A DNA stretch of 64,000 nucleotides from an uncultured Ruminococcus sp. (GTDB lineage Bacteria; Bacillota; Clostridia; Oscillospirales; CAG-272). Where the stretch lies: positions 1-64,000 of the forward strand of contig CACYWW010000024.1 of assembly GCA_902778145.1 (NCBI GenBank). The letters run 5' to 3'. A program made the translations under genes and the position numbers. Below, piece after piece: positions 50,557-58,959 of the stretch (position 1 is the stretch's first letter; every line of letters starts with the position of its first letter). The notes beneath the pieces were generated by a model, which was not told the origin of the DNA, made no database searches, and worked only from the letters and a program-made list of their open reading frames with translations.

Positions 50557-51418
50557 TCCCGGTCCGGTTCCTTTCTGATTTCTTTTCCTGTGTAAGCCGT
50601 CTCGCGCAGTCGACCATGCCGAGCCTCATTATATTCTCGGCGATCGAGAATTCCGCGCCGTCGCAGCCCTCGAGCGAAAGCTCGCCCGCCGCCCTGTCCG
50701 CGGCGACGCACATGGCGCCGTACGCGGCGTAAAGCTTTACGTCCGGCTCCCCTTCTCCGAATCTGAGGGGATTGTACGCGCCGTTTTTTTCATCCTTTTC
50801 AAGGTCGTCGCAGGCGTCCGCCGTGTAGATGAATTTTCCGGTGCACATGCCTATATATCCCGCGCTTTCGCGCTTGCCCTCCGGTGCGCCGCATTCGAAA
50901 ATATACGACAAAAGCTTTCCCGAGCATTCGGCGGCGCGGTCGAGATCCGGAGACTCCTCCGATTCAATGGCGGAAAGCTCACCGAGGCACTTTTCGATAT
51001 AAGCCGTGTCGAACGGGTATATCTTCTCCGCGTTCTTCTTCATACGCCTCACCGCCGGCAGAAGCAGTCTCGCGCCGAGCCTTTTCATCCCGCGCTCGTC
51101 GTTCACACGGTCGAGCATCGAATAATACGTGAGCTCAGCCGAGGCGGCGGAGCAAAAGCGAAGAAGGGGCGAATCCGCCGCTATGAGTTTTTTTCTGAAG
51201 GGGTTGAGTCCGCACCTGCCCTCCTCCGTCACGAACCTCTCGCCGCGAAGCGAGGCGAGGACGAGCGCAAGGAAGACCGCGTCATATGACAGCGACAGGC
51301 GCGAATAGAAGCGCGTCCCGCGTCCCATGCTTTTGCACAGCCCGCAGTAGACGGCGCCGTACAGCTCGTTTTCCCGGACCTTCAGCTCCGGGGTGAACGG
51401 TCTTATATATCCGAACAT
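50537..51418 (-). CDS. DUF5685 family protein
   Basis: A 293-residue mainly helical protein starting [18 protein letters not shown] with [13 protein letters not shown] and [15 protein letters not shown], the hallmark of DUF5685. Cys25, Cys28 and a later Cys69 may bind metal. The family is restricted mainly to Clostridia and its function is unknown. Close coupling to a J-domain gene hints that it is a client or partner of that co-chaperone. Its ATG overlaps the stop of the transporter gene (TAATG). Confidence 0.82.
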   Translation of the reverse strand: MFGYIRPFTPELKVRENELYGAVYCGLCKSMGRGTRFYSRLSLSYDAVFLALVLASLRGERFVTEEGRCGLNPFRKKLIAADSPLLRFCSAASAELTYYSMLDRVNDERGMKRLGARLLLPAVRRMKKNAEKIYPFDTAYIEKCLGELSAIESEESPDLDRAAECSGKLLSYIFECGAPEGKRESAGYIGMCTGKFIYTADACDDLEKDEKNGAYNPLRFGEGEPDVKLYAAYGAMCVAADRAAGELSLEGCDGAEFSIAENIMRLGMVDCARRLTQEKKSERNRTGNGKRSV

Positions 51419-52296
51419 TACGGTATAAGCTGTATGAGTGTACCGATCAGGACGCTCAGCACGAAGATGTATCCGATGATCAGCAGGTTATCCTTCAGGT
51501 GCTTGTTCGTCTTGAAGAGCGAGATATAGCCGATGCCCGAGCCGACGGAGAGCCCGGCGAACACGGCGCCGAAGCCGAGCGAGCCGGAAATATACAGCTT
51601 CGTCAGCACGACCGAGCCGGCGCAGTTCGGTATCAGCCCGATCAGCCCGGCGAAGAGCGGCTGAAGATATCTGTTCTTCTCCGCAAACGACGCTATCGCC
51701 TCGTCACCGATGAAATGGACGGCAAGCCCCATTACGATATTGACCGCAAGGATGAAAAGCAGCACCTCGGCGGAGCGCTTGAGCGCCGACAGAAAAACGT
51801 TGTCGTCACATTTTTCACCGCAGTGGTGATGATGCGCCTCCTCTATTCTGTCGCATTCGTCGCAATCGTGCTCGTGCTGATGATGACCGCCCTCGAATCT
51901 GTGCCGTTTGAATATGAGATCGAACAGATATCCGGCGACGACGGCGAACGCTACCTTCGACAGCAAAAGCGGTACGACGGCGCCCGCGTGTCTGATATCG
52001 GCTATAAGCACCGGTACCGCCTCGTCCGAGCACGATATGAACACGGCGACGAGAGTCCCCGCGCCTACGGCGCCCGCCGAAAACAGATGCGAGACCGCAA
52101 CGCTCATCCCGCACTGCGGGATGCACCCGAGCACGGCGCCGCCCGGAACTCCGAATTTTCCGTCCGTCAGAAAGTCGGCGAGCTTGTTCGAGGAGCGGTG
52201 CTCGAGATATTCAAGAAGAAGATACGCCGCGAAAAGAAACGGTATCAGCTTCACCGTATCGATCAGCGCGTCAAGCAGAACTTCAAGTATTTCCAT
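51418..52296 (-). CDS. Putative manganese/metal exporter (ArsP_2 type)
   Basis: A 292-residue membrane protein with about eight helices in two homologous halves. Conserved GxxPxCG-type turns read LGCIPQCGMSVA in the first half and IGLIPNCAGSVV in the second. A central cytoplasmic loop is rich in His and Cys (FEGGHHQHEHDCDEC and EAHHHHCGEKCDD), suited to metal binding. Relatives are annotated as putative manganese transporters or arsenic efflux proteins. The ATG at 52296 is preferred because it begins the usual helix (EILEVLLDALIDTVKL), though no strong ribosome binding site is seen and upstream non-ATG starts cannot be excluded. It is the first gene of the 45455-52296 operon. Confidence 0.78.
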   Translation of the reverse strand: MEILEVLLDALIDTVKLIPFLFAAYLLLEYLEHRSSNKLADFLTDGKFGVPGGAVLGCIPQCGMSVAVSHLFSAGAVGAGTLVAVFISCSDEAVPVLIADIRHAGAVVPLLLSKVAFAVVAGYLFDLIFKRHRFEGGHHQHEHDCDECDRIEEAHHHHCGEKCDDNVFLSALKRSAEVLLFILAVNIVMGLAVHFIGDEAIASFAEKNRYLQPLFAGLIGLIPNCAGSVVLTKLYISGSLGFGAVFAGLSVGSGIGYISLFKTNKHLKDNLLIIGYIFVLSVLIGTLIQLIP

Positions 52297-52730
52297 TTTA
52301 CACGTCCAAGTCAAAAATATATCAGTATAATTATATATGAATATCCTCTCCAATGCTCTACACAAATTGAAAACAATTTGAAAATTAGTACAAAAATGAC
52401 GCCGCGCACAAAACCGACCCGCTGCCTTCGGTTATCAGTCATGAGAGCTCCGCACGCTGTCATCTGAGCGCGGCGAAGGATCTCATTCGGCATCATTGCA
52501 CGCCGCCACATGCCGCCGCGCTTCGCCGTAGGGCGGGGGCTTACGGGAACCCCCAACGCTCACAAGTTCGCTTCGGCGAGTTATGAGCGCTCCGCGCGTT
52601 TTCAGCCGAGCCCCCTCAACTCTTTCTGAGTTGTGGGAGGGGTTAAGGGGGTTTGGGGGTTATGAGGGATGGGCACCCCCAAGAGCTTAAAAGCCGCAGA
52701 GCACGTCCGTTCGGGCCGCCGGGCTGCATC
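52297..52730. repeat. Intergenic region with dispersed repeats
   Basis: No gene is seen. It holds a GTCATCTGAG... element (52459-52483) matching 20958-20983, a partial REP (52527-52542) matching those in the transposase gene, GTTATGAG units near 52579 and 52659 like those at 58.0-58.2 kb, and G-rich runs around 52630-52665. The promoter of the operon to the left was not found with confidence. Confidence 0.6.
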
Positions 52731-52762
52731 AAAAAAAAGCGCCGCACTTGACCGTGCGACGC
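52731..52762 (-). terminator. Terminator of the thioredoxin/flavodiiron unit
   Basis: GCGTCGCAC / GTGCGGCGC stem with a six-base loop, followed on the minus strand by eight T residues. It lies nine bases after the flavodiiron stop. Confidence 0.88.
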
Positions 52763-52770
52763 TGACGTTA

Positions 52771-54561
52771 TTATTTCAACGGCTCGAAATCTGAGGCTCC
52801 GTGCTTGCAGAGCGGGCAGACGTAATCCTCGGGCAGCTCGTCTCCCTCGTACACGTATCCGCATACCTTGCATACAAAGCCTTTTTTGCCCTCCGTCTCG
52901 GGCTTCGGCTTGACCTTATCCTGATAATAGGTATACGTCATCGTTTCTCTGTCCGAGATGACTCTCGCCTCGGTCACCGTGCAGATGAACATCCCGTGCG
53001 TATCGAGATCGACATACTGCTCGACCTTAAGCGACATGAAGGCGTTTATATACTGTGACAGGAACACGAGCCCGTTATCCGAGCGGTGTACCTGCTGACC
53101 CTCGAACTTATCGACGTTCCTGCCGGAGCGGAAGCCGTAGCACTCGAATACGGAGAACGGCGCGTCGACCGACAGGCAGTTGACGTTCATTATACCGGTC
53201 TGCTTTATGATGTGATGTGAGTAATTCTGCTTGTTTATCGTCACGGCTATGCGGTTCGGGGTGTTCGTGACCTGCGTGACGGTGTTGACTATGAGTCCGT
53301 TATCCTTTTTGCCGTCATTGCTCGTCACGACGTAAAGACCGTATCCGATTTTGAACAGCGCGGTGAGATCCTGCTTCGTCTCGGGCTTGTCGCTCATAGC
53401 CACGTATTCGCGGCAGAGCTCGTCAGACAGCGCCTCTATCTGCTGCTTGTTCTCTTCGTTCATTGCGGACTTTATCTTCACGACAGGCTCCGCGAATTCA
53501 AGATTCTGACAACCCTCGAGCATTTTCATCATCGTCTTTGCGGCGAGAGGCGCCCAGGAGCCGTTCTCGATGAGTCCGACCGTGCGGTTCTTGTATCCGC
53601 GCTCGGTGAGGTGCTGTATGAATTCGCGCATGAACGGGAAAATATCGGCGTTGTACGTCGTCGTTGCAAGGACTATCTTTCCGTATCTGAACGCGTCCTC
53701 GACCGCCTCAGCCATATCCTCTCTCGCGAGGTCGGCGACGGAGACCTTCGGGCAGCCCTTTTCCCTGAGCCTGTCCGCCAGAAGCTGAACGGCTTTTTTC
53801 GTGTTGCCGTAAACGGATGTATACGCTATGAACACGCCATCCGTCTCCGGCTGATACGTCGACCAGAGCCCGTACAGTCTGAGCACTTCAGGGATCGTGT
53901 CCGTAAGGACCGGCCCGTGGAGCGGACAGATGCGTTCGATATCGAGCGCGGCGGCTTTTTTCAGCACCGCCTGGACCTGAGCGCCGTATTTGCCGACGAT
54001 CCCGAAGTAATATCTCCTCGCCTCGCACGCCCAATCCTCATCGACGTCGAGCGCGCCGAACTTGCCGAAGGCGTCAGCCGAGAAAAGCGTCTTCTCGTGC
54101 TCGTCATACGTCATCGTGACCTCAGGCCAGTGTACCATCGGCGCCGCGATGAATCTGAGCGTGTGATCGCCCAGAACGAGCGAATCGCCTTCGTTCACGG
54201 CGAGGCTTCTGTCCCGGAAATCTTCTCCGAAAAAGTTCTTCATCATCGGGAAGGACTTGGGGCTCGAGACGACGACGGCGTGAGGGAACGTCTTCATGAA
54301 CTGAAGTATGTTCGCGGAATGGTCCGGCTCCATATGCTGGACTATCAGGAAATCCGGCTGTCTGCCGCCTAAGGCGTTCTGAACGTTGTCGAGCCATTCG
54401 TGGCCGAATTTCGCATCTACCGTGTCAAAAACGGCCGTCTTTTTGTCAAGTATGACGTATGAATTGTACGCCATACCGTTCGGCACGTCGTACTGACCCT
54501 CGAAAAGGTCGAGCTTGTGATCGTTCACTCCCACGTAAACGATGCTGTCGGATAATTTCAT
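52771..54561 (-). CDS. Flavodiiron protein fused to flavin reductase and rubredoxin domains
   Basis: A 596-residue cytoplasmic oxygen- or NO-reducing enzyme. Residues 1-245 form the diiron beta-lactamase-fold core with HMEPDH (His76, Glu78, Asp80, His81) and further ligands in MVHWPEV, SADAFG and LHGPV. Residues about 248-395 are a flavodoxin domain (IAYTSVYGNTKKA). Residues about 405-550 are a flavin-reductase-like domain (LYVVTSND, NRIAVTINKQNYSHH). The C-terminus is a rubredoxin (Cys564, Cys567, Cys582, Cys585). The fusion lets one polypeptide pass electrons from NAD(P)H to the diiron site. Its ATG overlaps the stop of trxA. Confidence 0.93.
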   Translation of the reverse strand: MKLSDSIVYVGVNDHKLDLFEGQYDVPNGMAYNSYVILDKKTAVFDTVDAKFGHEWLDNVQNALGGRQPDFLIVQHMEPDHSANILQFMKTFPHAVVVSSPKSFPMMKNFFGEDFRDRSLAVNEGDSLVLGDHTLRFIAAPMVHWPEVTMTYDEHEKTLFSADAFGKFGALDVDEDWACEARRYYFGIVGKYGAQVQAVLKKAAALDIERICPLHGPVLTDTIPEVLRLYGLWSTYQPETDGVFIAYTSVYGNTKKAVQLLADRLREKGCPKVSVADLAREDMAEAVEDAFRYGKIVLATTTYNADIFPFMREFIQHLTERGYKNRTVGLIENGSWAPLAAKTMMKMLEGCQNLEFAEPVVKIKSAMNEENKQQIEALSDELCREYVAMSDKPETKQDLTALFKIGYGLYVVTSNDGKKDNGLIVNTVTQVTNTPNRIAVTINKQNYSHHIIKQTGIMNVNCLSVDAPFSVFECYGFRSGRNVDKFEGQQVHRSDNGLVFLSQYINAFMSLKVEQYVDLDTHGMFICTVTEARVISDRETMTYTYYQDKVKPKPETEGKKGFVCKVCGYVYEGDELPEDYVCPLCKHGASDFEPLK

Positions 54562-54878
54562 TTTTCTATCTCCAGTATTTCAAGTATTTCATCTTTTCTT
54601 CTGAGACCGTTCACGGTGGCGACGGGCATGCCGCCGCGGAAGACGATCAGCGTCGGGATATACATTATCCCGAAGCGGCGGGCAAGCTCCTGCTGCTCGT
54701 CAACGTTGACCTTGCAGACCTTTACCCTGCCCTCGTATTCGTCGGCTATTTCCTTGAGCGTCGGCGCGAGCGCTTTGCACGGACCGCACCAGGGAGCCCA
54801 GAAATCGACAAGGACGGTGACGGTATTATCCTTCGTCTCAACGTCAAAATTCTCACGCGTAAGAGTTATCTCTGCCAT
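54558..54878 (-). CDS. trxA: Thioredoxin
   Basis: A 106-residue single-domain thioredoxin with the active site WAPWCGPCK, VDFWAPW preceding it and the cis-proline region YIPTLIVF. It reduces protein disulfides in the cytoplasm. The ATG at 54878 has GGAGGATCC upstream. It is the first gene of a two-gene unit with the flavodiiron protein, consistent with defence against oxygen. No thioredoxin reductase is in the window. Confidence 0.95.
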   Translation of the reverse strand: MAEITLTRENFDVETKDNTVTVLVDFWAPWCGPCKALAPTLKEIADEYEGRVKVCKVNVDEQQELARRFGIMYIPTLIVFRGGMPVATVNGLRRKDEILEILEIEK

Positions 54879-54908
54879 TTCGGATCCTCCTTTTGTTTTA
54901 TCATCTCC

Positions 54909-54937
54909 ATTATAGTTTGCAAGTCGGAACAAATCAA
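54909..54937 (-). promoter_or_regulatory. SigA-type promoter of trxA
   Basis: On the minus strand TTGATT, 17 bases, TATAAT. Confidence 0.75.
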
Positions 54938-55115
54938 TAACCAATTGAGGCGGATTTGAAAATTCGCACGGAGCCGCGTCGCGCCGTGCGCGGTCTCTGT
55001 CGAAATTTACATATTGTTCTCAAATTCAAATCGCTAATGTCTCTTTTATCGTGTATAATGTTACAAAGTTTTTTTGAAAACCCTCTCTTTACCGAAGGAA
55101 GGAAAACAAGAGTCA

Positions 55116-55850
55116 ATGAACGAAAAAGAAAACAGTCAGGAGTATTCGGTATCGGTCATACAGATATTAAGGATCCTTTTGAGATATCTCTTGCCGATAT
55201 TGATCATAACGGCGGTGGTCGGAGCCGCGGCTTTCGTCATAAACGCGAAATTCATCAAGCCGAAATACAGAGCCGAGGCGATGATCTACGTCTCCGCGAA
55301 GGATTACGCGCAGGGCGAGGTCTCGACAGGCAACCTGAGCGTCGCGAAGCAGCTCGTCAACACCTACTCGATCATCCTGAAAACAGACAGCGTCCTCTCC
55401 GAGGTCGTTGAAAGTCTCGGCGGATCGGTCACCGCTTCACGCATAAAAGCCAATCTGAGCGCGTCCTCCGTCGACAATACCGAGATATTCAGGATATACT
55501 ACGTAGACACCGACAGGGAGCTCGCCGCCAGGGTCATAGACGCGGTGGCGGAAATAGCGCCGCAGAAGATAATAGACGTCGTCAAGACCGGTGAGGCGTC
55601 GGTGATACAGAAGCAGGGCGACAAACCCGCCGTCCGCATATCGCCGAACGTCACGCGCAACACCGCGGTCGCCGCGGCGGCGGCTTTCATCATCAGCGCC
55701 GTTGCGTTCGTGCTCATTTCTATGCTCGACACAAGGGTACGTACCGCGGAAGATCTCACGGATATGTTCGGTTATCCCGTGCTCGGCACGATACCGACGA
55801 TCACGGCTGATCTTGAAAACGTTGAGAAAACGGAGGAAGACGATGAATAG
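55116..55850 (+). CDS. CpsC/Wzz-type polysaccharide chain-length regulator
   Basis: A 244-residue membrane protein with helices at about 20-42 and 190-212 and an extracytoplasmic domain between (YRAEAMIYVSAKD, QLVNTYSIILKTDSVL). After the second helix it has LDTRVRTAEDLTDMFGYPVLGTIP (shown as LDTRVRTAEDLTDMFG), the segment that activates the partner BY-kinase. In Gram-positive bacteria this protein and CpsD control export and length of capsule or exopolysaccharide. The ATG at 55116 is preferred; a TTG at 55074 is also possible. A TATAAT at 55054-55059 lies upstream with a weak -35 box. Confidence 0.88.
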   Translation: MNEKENSQEYSVSVIQILRILLRYLLPILIITAVVGAAAFVINAKFIKPKYRAEAMIYVSAKDYAQGEVSTGNLSVAKQLVNTYSIILKTDSVLSEVVESLGGSVTASRIKANLSASSVDNTEIFRIYYVDTDRELAARVIDAVAEIAPQKIIDVVKTGEASVIQKQGDKPAVRISPNVTRNTAVAAAAAFIISAVAFVLISMLDTRVRTAEDLTDMFGYPVLGTIPTITADLENVEKTEEDDE

Positions 55851-56703
55851 GTCCGTCAAAAAGAACAAGGCCGCCAACCTCAAGGAATTCAAGATACTCA
55901 GCAGACGTACCTCGTTCTCCGTGAGAGAGGCTTACAGCACGGTCAGGACAAATCTGCTTTTCACCGAGCATTCCGAAAAATGCGGCGTTTTCGCCGTATG
56001 CGGAGCGAGTGAGAACGCCGGCAAATCGCTGACCTGCATCAATATAGCGATATCGTTTGCCAACATCGGCAAAAACGTTCTGATAATAGACTCGGATATG
56101 CGGCATCCCTCTATCAACAAGGCGCTCCGTATAAAGAAAAACACCGGTCTGTCAGACGTTCTCGCGAGACTTACGAAGGATATACCGATAATCTCCACGG
56201 AGATAAAGAACCTCTGCATACTCCCCGCGGGAAGCATACCGCCAAACCCTGCCGAGCTTCTGTATTCACCGAGATTCGAAAAGGTGCTTGAGGCGTGCTC
56301 GGAAAGATTCGACTACATCTTCATAGACACGCCGCCGCTCAACCTCGTATCTGACGCCGCCCTGCTCGCGGAGAAGGTGGACGGATATATATTCGTCGTC
56401 AGGGCCGGCTCGGACAACAAACGCGGCATAGGCGACGCGGTGGAGACGCTGACGAAGGTGAACGGCAAGATAGTCGGCTTCATCCTGAACGACGTGAACG
56501 AGAAGACAGCCGGTTACAAGGGATACGGGAACTACGGAAAATACGGCTACGGAAAATACGGAAAATACGGCAAGTACGGCTACGGAAGCAAATACTCCAG
56601 CAAGTACGATACGGCGGCGTTCTCCGAAAGAAAGCCGAAGCCCGCCGAGCCCTCGACCTCAAACGACACGGAAACGGACAATAAAGAAGAAAACAATGAA
56701 TAA
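55843..56703 (+). CDS. CpsD-type tyrosine kinase (BY-kinase) with Tyr-rich tail
   Basis: A 286-residue cytoplasmic autokinase. The Walker A motif is ASENAGKS (about 55-62), Walker A' is VLIIDSDMRHP (about 79-89) and Walker B is IFIDTPP. REAYSTVRTNLLF is the helix that contacts neighbouring subunits. The C-terminal tail (about 227-262) is made of YGKYG-type repeats with at least a dozen tyrosines, the autophosphorylation cluster. An N-terminal CpsC partner overlaps by eight bases. CGGAGGAAG precedes the ATG. No glycosyltransferase genes follow. Confidence 0.9.
   Translation: MNRSVKKNKAANLKEFKILSRRTSFSVREAYSTVRTNLLFTEHSEKCGVFAVCGASENAGKSLTCINIAISFANIGKNVLIIDSDMRHPSINKALRIKKNTGLSDVLARLTKDIPIISTEIKNLCILPAGSIPPNPAELLYSPRFEKVLEACSERFDYIFIDTPPLNLVSDAALLAEKVDGYIFVVRAGSDNKRGIGDAVETLTKVNGKIVGFILNDVNEKTAGYKGYGNYGKYGYGKYGKYGKYGYGSKYSSKYDTAAFSERKPKPAEPSTSNDTETDNKEENNE
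56523..56590 (+). repeat. Short tandem repeat in the BY-kinase tail
   Basis: Degenerate repeats of TACGGAAAATACGG encode the tyrosine-rich tail. Repetition at DNA level could allow tail length to change by slippage. Confidence 0.6.
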
Positions 56704-57985
56704 TACCGGGGAGAACATATACTGCTCTGCGGAATACAAACGGTCACAAAAAGCGTACACGATAGAATGTGCTTTTGAGTATTTCATTGCGCTTGTTGTG
56801 ACCGATGCTTTTCTCGCAAAGCTTCTGAGATCCATGGGCGCCGACGACGCGCTCTGCGGGATCATATCATCATTTATTTCGCTTGCGATGCTTTTCCAGC
56901 TCTGCTCGCTTTTCGTCGTCGGCAGGATCACGAACACGAAGAAAACGGCTGTCGCCGTCCACACCGCGGCTCAGCTTCTCTTCACCGCGCTTTACCTCAT
57001 ACCGTTTTTGCCGTTTCCCGACGCGTATAAGCGTCCCGTGTTCGTCATATGCATGCTCGCGGCGTATTTCGGCAACTATCTCGTAACGAGCGTCATATTC
57101 AAATGGGGCATGTCGTTCGTGGATCCCGCGCGCCGCGCGAGGTACGCGTCCGTAAAGGAGATGGTCTCCCTCGCGTCCGGCGTCATCGTCTCGCTTCTGA
57201 TCGGCATTGCGACGGACGCGTTCGATTCGCACGGCAATACGAAAGGGGGATTCGCCTTCACGGCGGCGTGCATGGCGGTCTTCTCGATCTGCGATTTCGT
57301 CTGCCTGATGCTCATCAAAAACGAGCCGGTTAAGGAAAAGACGGCGCGGCAGCCGCTTATCCCCGCGCTCAGATACATATTCACGGACAAACGCTTCCTG
57401 CGCGTGCTCCTGATCCACTGCCTTTTCAACATCGCCACCTACGCGACGATAGGCTTCATGGGGACTTACAAGCAGGACGAGCTCGCGTATACGATAGGTC
57501 AGATACAGATAATCAACACCGTCGGCGTCGCGGGGAGGTTTTTCGCCTCGCGTCCGTTCGGCAGATTTTCGGATAAACACAGCTATTACAAGGGCATCAT
57601 GCTCGCGCTCGTGATACTGTCCGTCGCCTTCCTCGTGAACATGTTCGCGGCGCCCGGTCTGAGATGGCTCGTCATAGCGTTCACGCTGCTGCAGAGCGTC
57701 AGCTGCGCCGGCACGAGCCAGAATCTGCTCAACATAACGTACGCGTACGTTCCGGAAAAGTATTTCGTCCACGCCACAGTCATCAAAAGCAGCGTGTCCG
57801 GCGTCATCGGCTTCTGCGCCACGCTTCTGTCCGGCAGGATCCTCTCCGCCGTACAGTCAAACGGCAACACGTTCCTCGGCATGCACGTTTACAGTCAGCA
57901 GCTGCTCTCGGCTATATCGCTCGCAGTAACGCTGATAACGCTCGTCTATATGGCGATTTCATCCCGGAAAATGAAAACTCAATAA
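56696..57985 (+). CDS. MFS transporter
   Basis: A 429-residue protein with about twelve membrane helices. The first half has GADDALCGIISSFISLAMLF and the loop motif RRARYASVKEMVSL; the second half has FGRFSDKHSYYKGI, a version of the MFS loop motif. The substrate is unknown. It overlaps the BY-kinase gene by eight bases, so it belongs to the cpsC-cpsD transcript; a role in exporting a surface-related compound is possible but unproven. Confidence 0.82.
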   Translation: MNNTGENIYCSAEYKRSQKAYTIECAFEYFIALVVTDAFLAKLLRSMGADDALCGIISSFISLAMLFQLCSLFVVGRITNTKKTAVAVHTAAQLLFTALYLIPFLPFPDAYKRPVFVICMLAAYFGNYLVTSVIFKWGMSFVDPARRARYASVKEMVSLASGVIVSLLIGIATDAFDSHGNTKGGFAFTAACMAVFSICDFVCLMLIKNEPVKEKTARQPLIPALRYIFTDKRFLRVLLIHCLFNIATYATIGFMGTYKQDELAYTIGQIQIINTVGVAGRFFASRPFGRFSDKHSYYKGIMLALVILSVAFLVNMFAAPGLRWLVIAFTLLQSVSCAGTSQNLLNITYAYVPEKYFVHATVIKSSVSGVIGFCATLLSGRILSAVQSNGNTFLGMHVYSQQLLSAISLAVTLITLVYMAISSRKMKTQ

Positions 57986-58337
57986 AAAACCGCGGCACAT
58001 GCCGACTGTTCTGAAGGACAGTCGGCAGTTATGAGTTCCGCTTACGCAAAACGTTATGAGCGCTGACGCGCGTTATGATCGCTTCGCAAGTTATGAGTGC
58101 CTGCGGCACGTTTGCGGAACTCATATCATAACGTTCTAGCGAAGCCTCAACTCATAACTTGCACGCATCGTGTGCAATCATAACTGTAAACTGTTTCTTT
58201 GACGTTTGGCACACAAACATCCTGCTTGCGCCGAGCTGCGACAAAAACCGACTGAAACAAGGATAAGCTTTCCTTACTTCAGTCGGTTTTTTATTGACTG
58301 TCCTTCAGAGCACCACGCTCAACATCCGCGTTTTTTG
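57986..58337. repeat. Structured intergenic repeat region with GTTATGAG units
   Basis: No gene is seen. A 14-base inverted repeat, TCTGAAGGACAGTC (58010-58023) and its complement (58296-58309), bounds the region. Inside are GTTATGAG-type units, direct on the left and inverted on the right, including the inverted pair at 58030-58041 / 58114-58125 (12 bases) and 58051-58059 / 58126-58134 (9 bases). The trmL terminator lies near the right end. Confidence 0.65.
58243..58292. terminator. Bidirectional terminator
   Basis: AAAAACCGACTGAA and its complement form the base of a two-tier stem, with T-runs on both strands. It ends trmL (minus) and may end transcripts from the MFS operon. Confidence 0.8.
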
Positions 58338-58832
58338 TTACCATTCGTATTTCGTCAGCTTCCCGTCCTCACGCAAGCCTTCAAAGTCTCTCTGCCTCAG
58401 CACCTCGTATACGGCGACGGCGACGGAGTTGGAGAGGTTGAGCGAGCGGAGGGTGTCCCTCATCGGGATGCGGACGCATTTTTCAGGGTTGGCGTACAAA
58501 AGCTCCTCCGGCAAGCCCTTCGTCTCCTTGCCGAAGACGATGAAAACGCGCTTCGGGTACGGCACGTCGGTATACGCGCGCGGCGCTTTCGTCGTATAAA
58601 AGAACATCGTCTCGTTTTTGTTTTTTTCGAGAAAGTCTTCAAGGCTGTCGTAATAAGTTATATCGAGCTTGTCCCAATAGTCGAGCCCGGCGCGCTTCAG
58701 CTTTCTGTCGTCGATCTCAAAACCCAGGGGCTTGACGAGGTGGAGCGACGCGCCCACCGCGGCGCACGTTCTTGCGATATTCCCCGTATTCTGCGGTATT
58801 TCCGGCTCGACGAGGACTATATTTATATCCAT
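58338..58832 (-). CDS. trmL: tRNA (cytidine(34)-2'-O)-methyltransferase
   Basis: A 164-residue SPOUT-class methyltransferase modifying the wobble position of certain leucine tRNAs. Motifs are IVLVEPEIPQNTGNIARTCA at the start, HLVKPLGFEID, FGKETKGLPEELL and IPMRDTLRSLNLSNSVAVAV near the trefoil knot. The size is typical for TrmL. GGAGAAGT precedes the ATG at 58832. Confidence 0.93.
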   Translation of the reverse strand: MDINIVLVEPEIPQNTGNIARTCAAVGASLHLVKPLGFEIDDRKLKRAGLDYWDKLDITYYDSLEDFLEKNKNETMFFYTTKAPRAYTDVPYPKRVFIVFGKETKGLPEELLYANPEKCVRIPMRDTLRSLNLSNSVAVAVYEVLRQRDFEGLREDGKLTKYEW

Positions 58833-58891
58833 AATAATACTTCTCCATGAAAATTTACAAAATTCGGTTTTATTGGCGCTTGCCGTTTTGT

Positions 58892-58920
58892 ATAATAGCA
58901 TATAATGGAGTATCAGTAAA
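58892..58920 (-). promoter_or_regulatory. SigA-type promoter of trmL
   Basis: On the minus strand TTTACT, 17 bases, TATTAT. It overlaps possible plus-strand -10 boxes for secA (TATAAT at 58891-58896 and 58901-58906), so the two promoters may compete. Confidence 0.5.
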
Positions 58921-58959
58921 TCATCTTTTTTTAATAAAGTTCACCGGAGAAGTAAAAAA

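Noticed and set aside
52643..52873. A 76-codon minus-strand frame next to the flavodiiron gene
   Set aside because: It overlaps the terminator and the rubredoxin codons in another frame and lies in repeat DNA.
58027..58195. Possible CRISPR array in the GTTATGAG cluster
   Set aside because: Repeat words are only about eight bases, spacing is irregular, orientation switches, and no cas genes are near.
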